DNA of 64,000 nt from Bacteroidales bacterium UBA1715. GTDB taxonomy: Bacteria; Bacteroidota; Bacteroidia; Bacteroidales; UBA1715. Shown here piece by piece: positions 42,627 to 51,919 of this stretch. The notes beneath the pieces are model-generated. The model searched no databases and was not told the DNA's origin. It saw only the letters and a list, made by a program, of their open reading frames with translations. The position numbers were made by a program, and so were the translations under genes. Position 1 is the first letter of the stretch. Each line of letters starts with the position of its first letter. Where the stretch lies: assembly GCA_002317135.1 (NCBI GenBank), contig DCIX01000038.1, positions 1 to 64,000 of the forward strand, read 5' to 3'.

Positions 42627-43058
42627 TTATTGTTTTCGTTCAAATACAATCCTTTTTCGTGCAAAGAAGTTGAAGAAGAAAACGACAACTTGTGCTATTG
42701 TATTGCTTATCAAGAAATACACTCCCAACTTATTGGTAAGCAGTGTAGTTATAGCCACATTTATACCCAAACCAACAGCACCAATTGCCGTAAACAAAAC
42801 AAATTGGAACAAATTTTTGTCTGCTTTCTTTTCTACTTTATGGAACACCCAGATGGAACTCAAAGCATAATTAACCAACCCAGAAACCAAAGAGGCAATA
42901 GTTGTAGAAACCGCAAGATATTCTGCCCCAAACAAAAAGTCATTCAAAAGCCATAACACAGCGATATTTACACAATATCGTACACCTTCAACCACAACAT
43001 TTCGAAATAGTTGTACTTTTGTATCTTCTGTCTTTCCGAAGAAAAGGTTTGGTTTCAT
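42627..43058 (-). CDS. GtrA family membrane protein
   Basis: A 143-residue inner-membrane protein with four hydrophobic helices and GtrA features (LFRNVVVEGVRYCVNIAVLWLL, then NYALSSIWVFHK, ending FFFNFFARKRIVF). Family members flip lipid-linked sugars for surface polysaccharides. The frame starts at a TTG at 43076; the ATG at 43058 is preferred. It lies 7 bp downstream of the nucleotidyltransferase gene and is probably co-transcribed. No glycosyltransferase is nearby. Confidence 0.85.
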   Translation of the reverse strand: MKPNLFFGKTEDTKVQLFRNVVVEGVRYCVNIAVLWLLNDFLFGAEYLAVSTTIASLVSGLVNYALSSIWVFHKVEKKADKNLFQFVLFTAIGAVGLGINVAITTLLTNKLGVYFLISNTIAQVVVFFFNFFARKRIVFERKQ

Positions 43059-43065
43059 TCGTAAG

Positions 43066-44469
43066 TTATTCAACAAGTCCGAGTTCTTTTCCTTTTTCCA
43101 TCATAAACGCGTATGCTGCTTCATGATTGTTGGCTATAACTCCATCGAGAATGGCTTCACGAATTGCCAATTTAATTTCACCTACGATTTTTGACGGCTG
43201 AATGTGGAATGTTTCTATAATTTCCTCGCCACTAATCGGTGGTTGCCAATTACGCAAGGCATCTTTTTCTTCTACTTGTTTTAACTTTTCGCGAACGAGT
43301 TGGAAATTGTCCAAGAACTTCTTGACTTTCATCTCGTTTTTCGATGTGATGTCCGCTTCGCAAAGTAACATCAAATCATCAATATCGTCTCCAGCATCGA
43401 ACAACAGACGACGTACTGCCGAATCACTCACAATGTCGTCTACCAGTGCAATTGGACGCAAATGAAGTGATACTAATTTTTGCACATACTTCATTTTCTC
43501 ATTCATAGGCAATTTCAGACGACGGAAAATATCAACAACCATACGAGCACCTACAAAATCATGAGCATGGAACGTCCATCCTATACCTTCGACAAATTTT
43601 TTCGTGCGTGGTTTTCCAATATCATGCAACAACGCCGTCCAGCGCAGCCAAAGGTTGTCGGTATGTTTAGCCACATTATCAAGCACTTCCAATGTGTGCA
43701 AGAAATTATCCTTATGTCCACAGCCATTTACAACCTCAACACCCTTTAGTTTCGTAAGTTCCGGAAATATCAACTCCAACAATCCCGCTTTATCAAGAAG
43801 CAAGATACCTTTCGAAGGAGTTTTCGTCATAAGGATTTTGTTGAATTCATCCATATTACGTTCCATCGAAACAATAGAAATGCGTTCACGCATACGGCGA
43901 ATGCCCTCAAATGTCTTTTCTTCAATGGTAAACTGCAATTGCGATGCAAAACGGACAGCGCGCATCATACGGAGCGGATCATCGGAAAATGTTATGTCTG
44001 GATCCAGCGGCGTACGGATAATTTTATCGTGCATATCCTGCAAGCCATTAAACGGATCGAGAAGCTCTGCAAAATTCGCCTTATTGAGCGACAGCGCAAG
44101 TGCATTTATGGTAAAATCACGACGATTTTGATCTTCCTGCAAAGTACCCGCCTCTACATGTGGTTTACGGGAATCATGAGAATACGACTCCTTGCGAGCG
44201 CCGACAAACTCATAGTCATAATTTTTATACTTAAACATGGCGGTGCCAAAGTTCTTGAAAACAGAAACCGTCAGTTTTGGAGAAATAGACTGTGCTGTTT
44301 TTTGTGCCAACGAAATACCATTACCCAAAGTAACAATATCCACATCGTGATTCGGACGGCGAAGAAAAATATCACGTACAAAGCCACCAATTACATAAGC
44401 CTGTATTCCTTCGGAATCCGCTATGTCCGAAATTTTCTGCAAAACAAAATCGTGTAAGAACTCTTCCAT
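43066..44469 (-). CDS. tRNA nucleotidyltransferase family protein (CCA-adding type) with HD domain
   Basis: A 467-residue enzyme of the class II nucleotidyltransferase family. Head: VIGGFVRDIFLRRPNHDVDIVTLG (about 24-47) with the catalytic DVD; EDQNRRDFTINALALSL near 130-147 is the usual RRD motif. The C-terminal HD domain contains RWTALLHDIGKP (about 273-284) and HAHD. It most likely adds or repairs the 3' CCA end of tRNAs, and the three tRNAs of this window lack an encoded CCA, so such an activity is required. The ATG at 44469 replaces the longer frame. Confidence 0.9.
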   Translation of the reverse strand: MEEFLHDFVLQKISDIADSEGIQAYVIGGFVRDIFLRRPNHDVDIVTLGNGISLAQKTAQSISPKLTVSVFKNFGTAMFKYKNYDYEFVGARKESYSHDSRKPHVEAGTLQEDQNRRDFTINALALSLNKANFAELLDPFNGLQDMHDKIIRTPLDPDITFSDDPLRMMRAVRFASQLQFTIEEKTFEGIRRMRERISIVSMERNMDEFNKILMTKTPSKGILLLDKAGLLELIFPELTKLKGVEVVNGCGHKDNFLHTLEVLDNVAKHTDNLWLRWTALLHDIGKPRTKKFVEGIGWTFHAHDFVGARMVVDIFRRLKLPMNEKMKYVQKLVSLHLRPIALVDDIVSDSAVRRLLFDAGDDIDDLMLLCEADITSKNEMKVKKFLDNFQLVREKLKQVEEKDALRNWQPPISGEEIIETFHIQPSKIVGEIKLAIREAILDGVIANNHEAAYAFMMEKGKELGLVE

Positions 44470-44565
44470 CTTCGTATAAAAACACGGCAAAGATACGAAG
44501 AATTGTAGAGATGCAAGATTGCACAACTCTACAATTTTCCCTTAAAAATATTACATTTGCATATC

Positions 44566-44647
44566 GCTCAAATGTTGGAATTGGTAGACAAGCATGTTTC
44601 AGGAGCATGTGCCGCAAGGCATACGGGTTCGAGTCCCGTTCTGAGCA
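44566..44647 (+). tRNA. tRNA-Leu (anticodon CAG)
   Basis: Class II tRNA of 82 nt. D arm with AATTGGTAGAC, anticodon stem CATGT/GCATG (T-G last pair) and loop TTCAGGA (anticodon CAG, reads CTG), long variable arm TGCCGCAAGGCAT, T arm ACGGGTTCGAGTCCCGT. The acceptor stem GCTCAAA/TCTGAGC has one A-C mismatch at the sixth pair. No CCA is encoded. Confidence 0.93.
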
Positions 44648-44707
44648 CAAAAGATAATACCTTTTTTACGAAAGATATAATCTTCCATTTTAATACAACA
44701 TAAGAAG

Positions 44708-45307
44708 TTAGCCTATATTTGCTATTTTATCTGCTATATATTTAGCAGTAACAAAACCACAATATTTGTCTGCACCAGCATACAACAGTCCGTACACTGT
44801 ATTTCCTTCCATCAACGGGCTTCCGCTTGACCCCTTGTACAGAATAGGAGACATTTCGCAAATAAAAAGATTGTTTTCATATTCTGTATTAACAATCTTT
44901 GCAGTACTTGCGACAGGTTCCATATACATGGACGAAATTGGTTTTGAAAAAATGCCTGTACCATGAGGAGATATTGGCTCTTGAGTTACAACCTTTGATA
45001 TATAACTTTCACAAATCAAGTTATTTGTCTGCGTAGGTAATTCCAGAGCTAAACGCAAAGGACTATTTATACCCTCAAACTTAAAAACACAAACGTCACC
45101 ACCATACCATGGCATATCATCAGACCATGAATCAAACACAATTGCATCCTTGGCATTCAAGGTATATTTTCTTCCATCAAAATGAATACAAAAATCCTTT
45201 TTCTCCTCTACGACATGACCTGCAGTAATAAGGTAATTTCCTACAAAGAACCCAACACCACAATCAACAACATCACCAATAGTGACTATATATTTTCTAT
45301 TATCCAT
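44708..45307 (-). CDS. Trypsin-like serine protease
   Basis: A 199-residue chymotrypsin-fold protease with the complete triad: His31 in LITAGHVVEE, Asp71 in GGDVCVFKF and Ser161 in KGSSGSPLM. There is no signal peptide or extra domain (no PDZ), so it probably acts in the cytoplasm. The start at 45307 (MDNRKYIVTIGD) gives the compact domain; the longer frame reaches into a repeat region. Proteases of this solitary type are sometimes part of defence or stress islands; nothing in the neighbourhood proves it. Confidence 0.85.
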   Translation of the reverse strand: MDNRKYIVTIGDVVDCGVGFFVGNYLITAGHVVEEKKDFCIHFDGRKYTLNAKDAIVFDSWSDDMPWYGGDVCVFKFEGINSPLRLALELPTQTNNLICESYISKVVTQEPISPHGTGIFSKPISSMYMEPVASTAKIVNTEYENNLFICEMSPILYKGSSGSPLMEGNTVYGLLYAGADKYCGFVTAKYIADKIANIG

Positions 45308-45361
45308 ACCAAATATAATTTTATGAATTATACATGGTTGAAAGCAAATGTCAAGATAAAG

Positions 45362-45466
45362 TAATCCTTGTTTTAGTGGAATATAGTCTCTGCCTACAAT
45401 CTTGACGGAACTCCTGCTCAATTGCCTTACTGTCTTAATCCTTGTTTTTGTGGAAGTTATAATCTG
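45362..45466 (+). repeat. Degenerate CRISPR-like repeat pair, 74-bp period
   Basis: Two related 31-bp units, 45362-45392 and 45436-45466, begin TAATCCTTGTTTT(A/T)GTGGAA (19/20 identical over the first 20 bases) and then diverge; their starts are 74 bp apart. The sequence recalls a repeat known to me from arrays of CRISPR type in Bacteroidota, where it is often mistranslated as LNPCFSG-type peptides, but this is from memory. No cas genes are in the window. Confidence 0.35.
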
Positions 45467-45607
45467 ACTTATTCGGTTGATTTTGTAAGAAATACTATAG
45501 AAATGAAGAGAATTTTCGTTTTAACATGTCAGCTAAATTTCAACATAGCAAACATACTAATTTTCTGCAAGTTACAAACATCACAGCCACTTTTGCAAAT
45601 TAATCTC

Positions 45608-46390
45608 TTAATTGTCCCCCCTCTTTTCACTCCTTCTCACAATGCAAATACTCAGCTCATAGAGTAAGTAAATCGGTAATGCAACTACAAATAGTGTAAA
45701 GGCATCGGCTGTTGGGGTTATAATGGCGGCAATAATGCAAATTGCAACAATTGCATGACGACGATATTTTCGCATCAAATCGGCTTTAATAAAGCCTAAA
45801 CGAGCTAAAATCCAGCAAAGGATTGGTATTTCAAATAAAATTCCCATCAATAAACAGAGAAGCAACAAGGTTCCAATATACGACGATAAAGAAATGAAGT
45901 TTACTACTTCTGCACTCACTTGGTAAGTTCCTAAAAAATGGAAGGTTAATGGAAAAATGAGAAAATAAGATAAGGCAAGTCCCAATATAAACATAATATA
46001 GCCTGCACCTACGGCTTTTACCGCCACTCGTTTTTCTGTGGAATATAATGCAGGAGAAATAAAGCGAAATAATACAAACAAGATGTATGGGGACATCAAT
46101 AATGTACCTGCGAAAAATGAGATTTTCACATGAATCAAGAATTGCTGAGCTAATTCCGTATTAATTAAATTCACGGAGAACGAATCTACCTCAGCGCCAA
46201 GCAATTCGAACAATCGATATGTAACAAAATCGGCATTTTTAGGGGCAAGAACGATTGAGAACAACAAGTCCTTGAAACAAAACGCCAAAAGAGAGCAAAC
46301 AATTATAGAAACACCTATGCGAACTATGCACGACCGCAGTTCATCTAAGTGTTCCCAAAACGAAAGTTCGTTATTGTTTGTCGCTGTCAT
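45608..46390 (-). CDS. tatC: Sec-independent protein translocase TatC
   Basis: The receptor subunit of the twin-arginine translocase. 260 residues with six membrane helices; the start SFWEHLDELRSCIVR holds the conserved HLxELR motif with its Glu and Arg, and FFRFISPALYSTEKR-like sequence (FRFISPALYSTEKR) lies near residue 115. It overlaps tatA by 20 bp. It is the last gene of the run that also encodes a Tat-signal protein. Confidence 0.95.
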   Translation of the reverse strand: MTATNNNELSFWEHLDELRSCIVRIGVSIIVCSLLAFCFKDLLFSIVLAPKNADFVTYRLFELLGAEVDSFSVNLINTELAQQFLIHVKISFFAGTLLMSPYILFVLFRFISPALYSTEKRVAVKAVGAGYIMFILGLALSYFLIFPLTFHFLGTYQVSAEVVNFISLSSYIGTLLLLCLLMGILFEIPILCWILARLGFIKADLMRKYRRHAIVAICIIAAIITPTADAFTLFVVALPIYLLYELSICIVRRSEKRGDN

Positions 46391-46571
46391 TCTTTTCTGC
46401 TGGTTTTTCGCTGCTTTCGTCTATGCCGTTCATGCCTTCTTTGAAACTTTTCACACCTTTTCCAAGGCCTTTCATCAATTCAGGAATTTTCTTACCGCCA
46501 AACAAAAGCAATACAATAATTGCAATGACTAATATTTCTTGAAAACCTATAGAACCTAAAAACAATAACAT
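46371..46571 (-). CDS. tatA: Sec-independent protein translocase TatA
   Basis: A 66-residue single-helix protein: short N-terminal FLGSIGFQEILVIAIIVLLLFGGKKIPELMKGLGKGVKSFKEG, the classical membrane helix plus amphipathic helix with FGGKKIPEL hinge, followed by an acidic tail. It oligomerises to form the Tat pore. Only one TatA/B is present here, which fits the TatAC-type minimal systems. Confidence 0.92.
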   Translation of the reverse strand: MLLFLGSIGFQEILVIAIIVLLLFGGKKIPELMKGLGKGVKSFKEGMNGIDESSEKPAEKNDSDKQ

Positions 46572-46651
46572 AATGATAACTATTTAGTGATTAGTTTTTA
46601 ATAATTAGTAACAAATGATTGCTAATCGTACACCAACAAAATTATATCTTT

Positions 46652-48487
46652 TTATTTTCTCATTCGTAATTCTTGCACAAATTCTTCAATAATTGGGAAA
46701 CAGTCTTCGGCAGAATTACAATCTTTCACACGTTTTTCCAACGGACACCAATCTGTTTTTGCGTTGTTGATGATATGGTCAACTTCCGTATCGTATGTAA
46801 CATGTACTCCGTGCGATTGCAACATTTCCTTTGCTGTCGTACTAATCGTATGCGTAAAAACTTCCGAAAATCCACCTAATACAATCAGCGATGCGGCTCC
46901 TTTACCAATAACTTTATCTGCAATTTTCGCATTCTTCAAAAATGAATCGTGGGATTTAACTAAATCGTACAAATCCTGCACGCCTTTTTGACTATAAGTA
47001 CGAATGTCACCTTCATTTTCTATCACACAAGAATAATTGCCTTGATCTAATTTTTTGATTAGACCAGCCATAACGACTGCAGAACCTAAATCTGCCCCAT
47101 TTCGTTTCAATGTTTCCACAAAGTTATCTATGCGATGCATTTCCTTTGGAATATCAATTCGTTGCGGACAATGCGAAATACATTCACCACAACCAATACA
47201 GTGATTTGCCTGACGTAGCTTGGGTACACTTCTATCATATCCTACCAAGAATGCTTTTCGTGCTTTTGCATATTCCGGATGCTGACGATCCTCCTGTACT
47301 GTTCCTTCATTCAAACATTTATTATAATGACTGAAGATTCCAGGAATATCCAATCCATACGGACAAGGCATACAATATTGGCAGGTGTTACATGGCACCA
47401 TAGGATAATTCGCATAGATTTCTGCTATTTCCTCCAACAATTGATATTCGCTTTCATCAAGTTCCTTCAATGGGGAATATGTGCGAATATTGTCCTGCAA
47501 ATGTTCCATATAGGTCATACCACTCAACACCGACAATATATTTGGCATAGAGCCGGCAAAACGGAACGCCCACGATGCTATACTTGCTTGTTGATCCTTT
47601 TGTTTCAATAACTTTGTTGCATGGTCGTTAAGATTCGCCAAACGACCACCCAACAACGGTTCCATTACAAATGCAGGGATATTTCTTTTTGCCAATTCAC
47701 CATACAAATATTCCGAATTCGTATTTCCCGGATTTATCTGTTTCGCATGCTTCCAATCAACATAACTATGTTGAATCAACACAAAATCCCAATTAATTTC
47801 TTCGTGACGAGAAAGCAAATAATCAAAAATACGGATATCGCCATGGTACGAAAATCCCAAGTTCTTTATTCTACCAGCTTTACGCTCTTCTAAAAGAAAA
47901 TCAAGAATACCATTATCAATGTAACGAGCTCTAAAATAGCCCATTGCATCTTCACCGCCACCAACGGAATGCAATAGGTAATAATCCAAATAATCGACTT
48001 GCAATTCCTTGAAAGAGTTGTAATACATCTCCAAAGATGCCTCACGAGTGAATACACCAAAATTCGACAACTTTGTCGAAACCAAAAACTCACTTCGTTT
48101 ATGACGACTTAATGCTATACCTAACGCCTTTTCCGAGCGACCTTGACAATATGCAGGCGATGTATCAAATAAGTTTACACCATGCGCTATCGCATAGTCA
48201 ACCAAACGGTTTACTTCATCCTGATCTATTGCATTTTCGGAATCTTCACGACCACTTACACCTTTTACCGTAGGGAAACGCATACAACCATATCCCAAAA
48301 GCGAAACCTTTTGTCCGTGAGAATCGGTTCTATATGTCATTTTATCTGTTGGGACTTCACCCAAAACAGATTCTTCTGTTGCCGAATTTTTCGAAGAACA
48401 ACCAGTCAATACCGTTGCTGCCGTAGCACTTCCTATACCCAAATATTTTAGGAAATCTCTTCTATTCATTGTGTTTTCTTTTTTCAT
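46652..48487 (-). CDS. Tat-exported aldo/keto reductase with 4Fe-4S and DUF1893 domains
   Basis: A 611-residue protein of three parts. Residues 1-30: a Tat lipoprotein signal (MNRRDFLKYLGIG, lipobox LTGC). Residues about 50-350: aldo/keto reductase barrel (LLGYGCMRFPTV, NLFDTSPAYCQGRSEKALG with catalytic Asp and Tyr, then YYLLHSVGGG). Residues about 366-450: ferredoxin-like clusters CNTCQYCMPCPYG and CIGCGECISHCPQR. Residues about 480-600: a DUF1893-like domain (SCVIENEGDIRTYSQ, GKGAASLIVLGG, CPLEKRV). Probably anchored in the periplasm and reduced by the adjacent membrane ferredoxin. An ATG at 48469 could also start it. Confidence 0.86.
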   Translation of the reverse strand: MKKENTMNRRDFLKYLGIGSATAATVLTGCSSKNSATEESVLGEVPTDKMTYRTDSHGQKVSLLGYGCMRFPTVKGVSGREDSENAIDQDEVNRLVDYAIAHGVNLFDTSPAYCQGRSEKALGIALSRHKRSEFLVSTKLSNFGVFTREASLEMYYNSFKELQVDYLDYYLLHSVGGGEDAMGYFRARYIDNGILDFLLEERKAGRIKNLGFSYHGDIRIFDYLLSRHEEINWDFVLIQHSYVDWKHAKQINPGNTNSEYLYGELAKRNIPAFVMEPLLGGRLANLNDHATKLLKQKDQQASIASWAFRFAGSMPNILSVLSGMTYMEHLQDNIRTYSPLKELDESEYQLLEEIAEIYANYPMVPCNTCQYCMPCPYGLDIPGIFSHYNKCLNEGTVQEDRQHPEYAKARKAFLVGYDRSVPKLRQANHCIGCGECISHCPQRIDIPKEMHRIDNFVETLKRNGADLGSAVVMAGLIKKLDQGNYSCVIENEGDIRTYSQKGVQDLYDLVKSHDSFLKNAKIADKVIGKGAASLIVLGGFSEVFTHTISTTAKEMLQSHGVHVTYDTEVDHIINNAKTDWCPLEKRVKDCNSAEDCFPIIEEFVQELRMRK

Positions 48488-48493
48488 AGCAGT

Positions 48494-49972
48494 TTATATT
48501 TCTCGTTGCACTTCGTTTCCTTCTACATATATCGCACTCAATGGGCGTGCAGGACAAATATATTCACACTCACCACATCCGATGCATCGTTCAGTATTTA
48601 CAACAGGTATCTTTAAATCGGAATCTTCTCCGTTTTTATTTATGAGAAGAATTGCTCCTACAGGACAATTTCGTGCACAAGTGCCACACTTCACATTATC
48701 CGTTTCCACAATACAGTTTTCCTTCACCCACACTGCGTGTCCAATTTGAATTGACGACTTCTCTGCCGGAGTAATCTTTTGTATTGCTCCCGTTGGACAA
48801 ACTTCCGAACAACGTGTACATTCCGGACGGCAATATCCGTCTTCGAATTGCATTTCTGGCTGCATCAAGTTTTCTAAAGAATTTGACGGACGCAAAACCT
48901 TATTCGGACAAACAGAAATACAAAGTTGACAAGCAGTACAATGATCAGAAAAATGTTTTACACTTACTGAACCTGCAGGTTTTGGACCAACAGTTCTTGT
49001 TGGAATTTTTTTATCTTGAATAACAGCAAACCCGCCATCTACTTTCTTTTCTTGTGCTTTCACAACCGTGCCAACTGTCGCCATTGCAGCAACCGTTAAA
49101 AACGCACGCTTTGAACTATCTTGCGGTCCTGCTTCTACAATAGTTTTCTTTCTGCGTGTATATGTCATTGCACCTCTATTACACGTTTCAACACAATCAA
49201 AACAAGTTACACAACGACTATAATCAATCTCGTGCTGTTCGCTGTTGATACAAGCAGTCTTACATTTACGGGAACATAATCCACAACCGTTACATTTCTC
49301 TGTATTGATTACAGGTTTAAATATAGAATACTGTGCAACAAAACCTAAGATTGAGCCAACTGGACAAACCGTATTACACCAAGTTCGTCCGTTTTTCCAA
49401 GCAAGAATTGCCAAAACAATAAGTGTTACTACAGCAATAACCAACGAAGAAATACTTTTTACCCAAACATCTACCGAATAAAACAAATAACTGTCCATCC
49501 GTTCTGCCAAATATGCTAATCCATTGTTTGCATACAGATAAATCGGAGCTAATAAATTTGCAGCGATACGACCAAAAGCACTATACGGAGCAATTACATG
49601 TGCTACCACACCTACGCCCGGAATCAACATACAAGCGACAAACAACACAAGCGCTACAATTCGAAGCACTTTTTTATTGTTTGAATATGAATATTTATAT
49701 TTGTTTTTCTTGCCCAACTTTCCGAACCAAGCAAATACATCTTGCATAATACCCAAAGGACAAATTACCGAACAATATAAACGGCCAAATACAAAAGTAA
49801 GCAACAACAAACCTACAACCACCCCAACATTTAACGCTAAAACTGCTGGTATAAATTGAACTTTTGCAAGCCAACCAAAATAGGAATGTATAGTTCCTGT
49901 AAAATCTAAAAACAGCATTGTCACTAACGACAAAAGACAAATCGCTGTTATTATTCGTATTTTTCGTAACAT
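48494..49972 (-). CDS. Membrane polyferredoxin (4Fe-4S, NapH-like)
   Basis: A 492-residue membrane protein with about six helices in the first 220 residues (two CxxxCP motifs: YCSVICPLG and WCNTVCPVG) and several 4Fe-4S motifs behind them: CNGCGLCSRKCKTAC, CVTCFDCVETCNRG, CTACQLCISVCPNK, CTRCSEVCPTG, CGTCARNCPVG and CIGCGECEYICPAR. Between the first two and the rest is SSKRAFLTVAAMA, a Tat-like KR segment, suggesting the C-terminal ferredoxin lies outside. It may carry electrons from the cytoplasmic side to the exported reductase. It is 6 bp from the AKR gene. Confidence 0.85.
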   Translation of the reverse strand: MLRKIRIITAICLLSLVTMLFLDFTGTIHSYFGWLAKVQFIPAVLALNVGVVVGLLLLTFVFGRLYCSVICPLGIMQDVFAWFGKLGKKNKYKYSYSNNKKVLRIVALVLFVACMLIPGVGVVAHVIAPYSAFGRIAANLLAPIYLYANNGLAYLAERMDSYLFYSVDVWVKSISSLVIAVVTLIVLAILAWKNGRTWCNTVCPVGSILGFVAQYSIFKPVINTEKCNGCGLCSRKCKTACINSEQHEIDYSRCVTCFDCVETCNRGAMTYTRRKKTIVEAGPQDSSKRAFLTVAAMATVGTVVKAQEKKVDGGFAVIQDKKIPTRTVGPKPAGSVSVKHFSDHCTACQLCISVCPNKVLRPSNSLENLMQPEMQFEDGYCRPECTRCSEVCPTGAIQKITPAEKSSIQIGHAVWVKENCIVETDNVKCGTCARNCPVGAILLINKNGEDSDLKIPVVNTERCIGCGECEYICPARPLSAIYVEGNEVQREI

Positions 49973-49974
49973 AT

Positions 49975-51861
49975 TTACTGCTTATTATTTTGTTTCAAAT
50001 TTAACGAAATTCCACCTAAAACAGTTGTTTTTGGCAACGGATATCCCAACATTGTTTCATAATTCCCCGAACATATTGCCTGTTCCACTTTGCAAAATAC
50101 CGAGAACCATTTATTTATAGGACAAGATACCCTTGCATCCAATAAAGCAAACGAAGTATTTTGTTCATTATCGCCTGTCGCCAAGCACATTTTATCTACA
50201 TATTGAGCACCAACATTTACAGTATATTTGGGTTGGTAGAATGTTCCTGTCACTCCTATTTTTTGACACATTGCACCAACTATAGGATTTTCCTGATGCA
50301 TATAGCTATAATTTCCCTGTATACCAAACGATGCTTTTCTATATTCTGCAGAAACTTCGACACCACAATTAGAGAACTCACCCGAATTCATATTCTTTGG
50401 CTTTCCTTCTACAACAATAGTTTCTATCATATTTTCTCCTTGCGTATAGAATAATCCTATTTCAACATCATAGAAAGAATGTTCTTTTTCTTTATACAGA
50501 TTCCAACTCAAATCATAACTATTACAATGTTCTGGCAACAAGTCAGGATTTGCAGAACCATACATGAACCACTCTCTCATATTTGGGGTACGGAAGCCTT
50601 TTGAATAATAGAATGCAAGGTTTCTCCATTTCACATCTACTTCAGGTATCCATTCCATACCATATTGTTCATGATAATCTGCACGAACTCCGGCATACAC
50701 CCTCATAAAATCCCTAAACAAAGCAAATCTTCCATTTGCCATTATATAACCAGCGTATTCTGAGAAAGACACATTATCGGCATAGTGTTCTGTCAGTGGA
50801 TTTCTATATGCATCCCCACCATACCATTTTAGATTTACGCCTGCCGTAATGACCTTATACAAACTCTCTTCTATATCAACGCCACACAAGTAATCTTTAG
50901 AGTGAAACAAATATTCTTGCGCAGGTGCACCTACTTTATGACCATCATTTATCGTATGCTTGCCATAATTATAATAGAACTTGGTAAATCCCGAGAGCCA
51001 ATGATAATGACCACAAGAATATTTACCATGTTCCAAAGAAATTTCTGAATTTGCTCGCAACACATCGGCATGACAGTCCAACAACGGAGTTTCAACAGTT
51101 CCCGGCATATCTATATTAAATTGAGTAATATCTGCCACTGTCTTAAGTCGCAAATTCCCAATTAACCTAATTGATGCATTCACCAAACCATTATGCGATT
51201 CATATTCCGAATTTTCTCTATAACCATCAGAATGAGAATAATTGGCTCCTGTAAATAAAGTAAATCTACCATTTTTATATTCATCACTTACTGAAAAATT
51301 CGTTGTTCCATACGAACCTACACTTGCATTTGCGTGGAAAATTTCATTCTTGCCCGACTCCCAAATATTCGACGAACGTGTTGTGATGTTCATTACTCCT
51401 CCCATTGCATTCGAACCATATCGAACAGAACCAGCCCCTTTCTCAAAAGATACCGATTCTATATTATTACTCATATAGGTATCTGGCATAGGATGTCCAT
51501 AAATGGCAGCATATTGTGGATGTCCATCTAAAACCACTAAAATTTGTCCTTTTTTACTTGAAAATCCTCGGTAAGAAATATTCCCTGAACCACCGCTCGA
51601 AACGCCATAGCCTGCCACACCTTGTTCATTCACAAACAAACCAGGCACATTTTTCGTAAGTAATGGCATAATTGATGTTTCTGAACTTTCCTCTATCTGA
51701 TTTCGACTTATTACCGTTTCTGGTTTAGGCTTCGATGACATTTTAGACCACTTTATAACTTGTGGCACATCCACCATCATCGGTTCTGTTTCTTGCGCTA
51801 GCGAACAAAACGAAACAGCAAAACCGCATATCAGGGTACAAATTTTCTTCTTCATCTGCAT
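49975..51861 (-). CDS. TonB-dependent outer-membrane receptor
   Basis: A 628-residue TonB-dependent receptor: signal peptide MKKKICTLICGFAVSFCSLAQ, plug (about 45-165, TVISRNQIEESS, GNISYRGFSSKKGQILVVLDG, IESVSFEKGAGSVRYGSNAMGGVMNI) and a 22-strand barrel ending with GISLNLKQNN. There is no N-terminal carboxypeptidase-like extension and no SusD partner, so it is not a sugar-utilisation receptor and more likely imports a metal chelate or cofactor. It starts the tightly packed operon of Fe-S and Tat genes, which fits supply of iron or a cofactor to that module. Either ATG at 51861 or 51855 may be used. Confidence 0.88.
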   Translation of the reverse strand: MQMKKKICTLICGFAVSFCSLAQETEPMMVDVPQVIKWSKMSSKPKPETVISRNQIEESSETSIMPLLTKNVPGLFVNEQGVAGYGVSSGGSGNISYRGFSSKKGQILVVLDGHPQYAAIYGHPMPDTYMSNNIESVSFEKGAGSVRYGSNAMGGVMNITTRSSNIWESGKNEIFHANASVGSYGTTNFSVSDEYKNGRFTLFTGANYSHSDGYRENSEYESHNGLVNASIRLIGNLRLKTVADITQFNIDMPGTVETPLLDCHADVLRANSEISLEHGKYSCGHYHWLSGFTKFYYNYGKHTINDGHKVGAPAQEYLFHSKDYLCGVDIEESLYKVITAGVNLKWYGGDAYRNPLTEHYADNVSFSEYAGYIMANGRFALFRDFMRVYAGVRADYHEQYGMEWIPEVDVKWRNLAFYYSKGFRTPNMREWFMYGSANPDLLPEHCNSYDLSWNLYKEKEHSFYDVEIGLFYTQGENMIETIVVEGKPKNMNSGEFSNCGVEVSAEYRKASFGIQGNYSYMHQENPIVGAMCQKIGVTGTFYQPKYTVNVGAQYVDKMCLATGDNEQNTSFALLDARVSCPINKWFSVFCKVEQAICSGNYETMLGYPLPKTTVLGGISLNLKQNNKQ

Positions 51862-51919
51862 TTTCTACAACTGGTCAAATGTATAAAAATCTATATTTGT
51901 TTACGCCATACAAACAAAA

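Noticed and set aside
43604..44131. A 175-codon + strand frame
   Set aside because: Antisense of the nucleotidyltransferase gene; no domain and no promoter.
44372..44650. Minus-strand frame beginning MCSERDSNPYALRHML
   Set aside because: It reads across the tRNA-Leu gene on the other strand and is not a protein; such peptides are common antisense-tRNA artefacts.
45422..45667. Frame MPYCLNPCFCGSYNLTYS as a small protein
   Set aside because: It is the translation of a CRISPR-like repeat unit followed by antisense tatC sequence.
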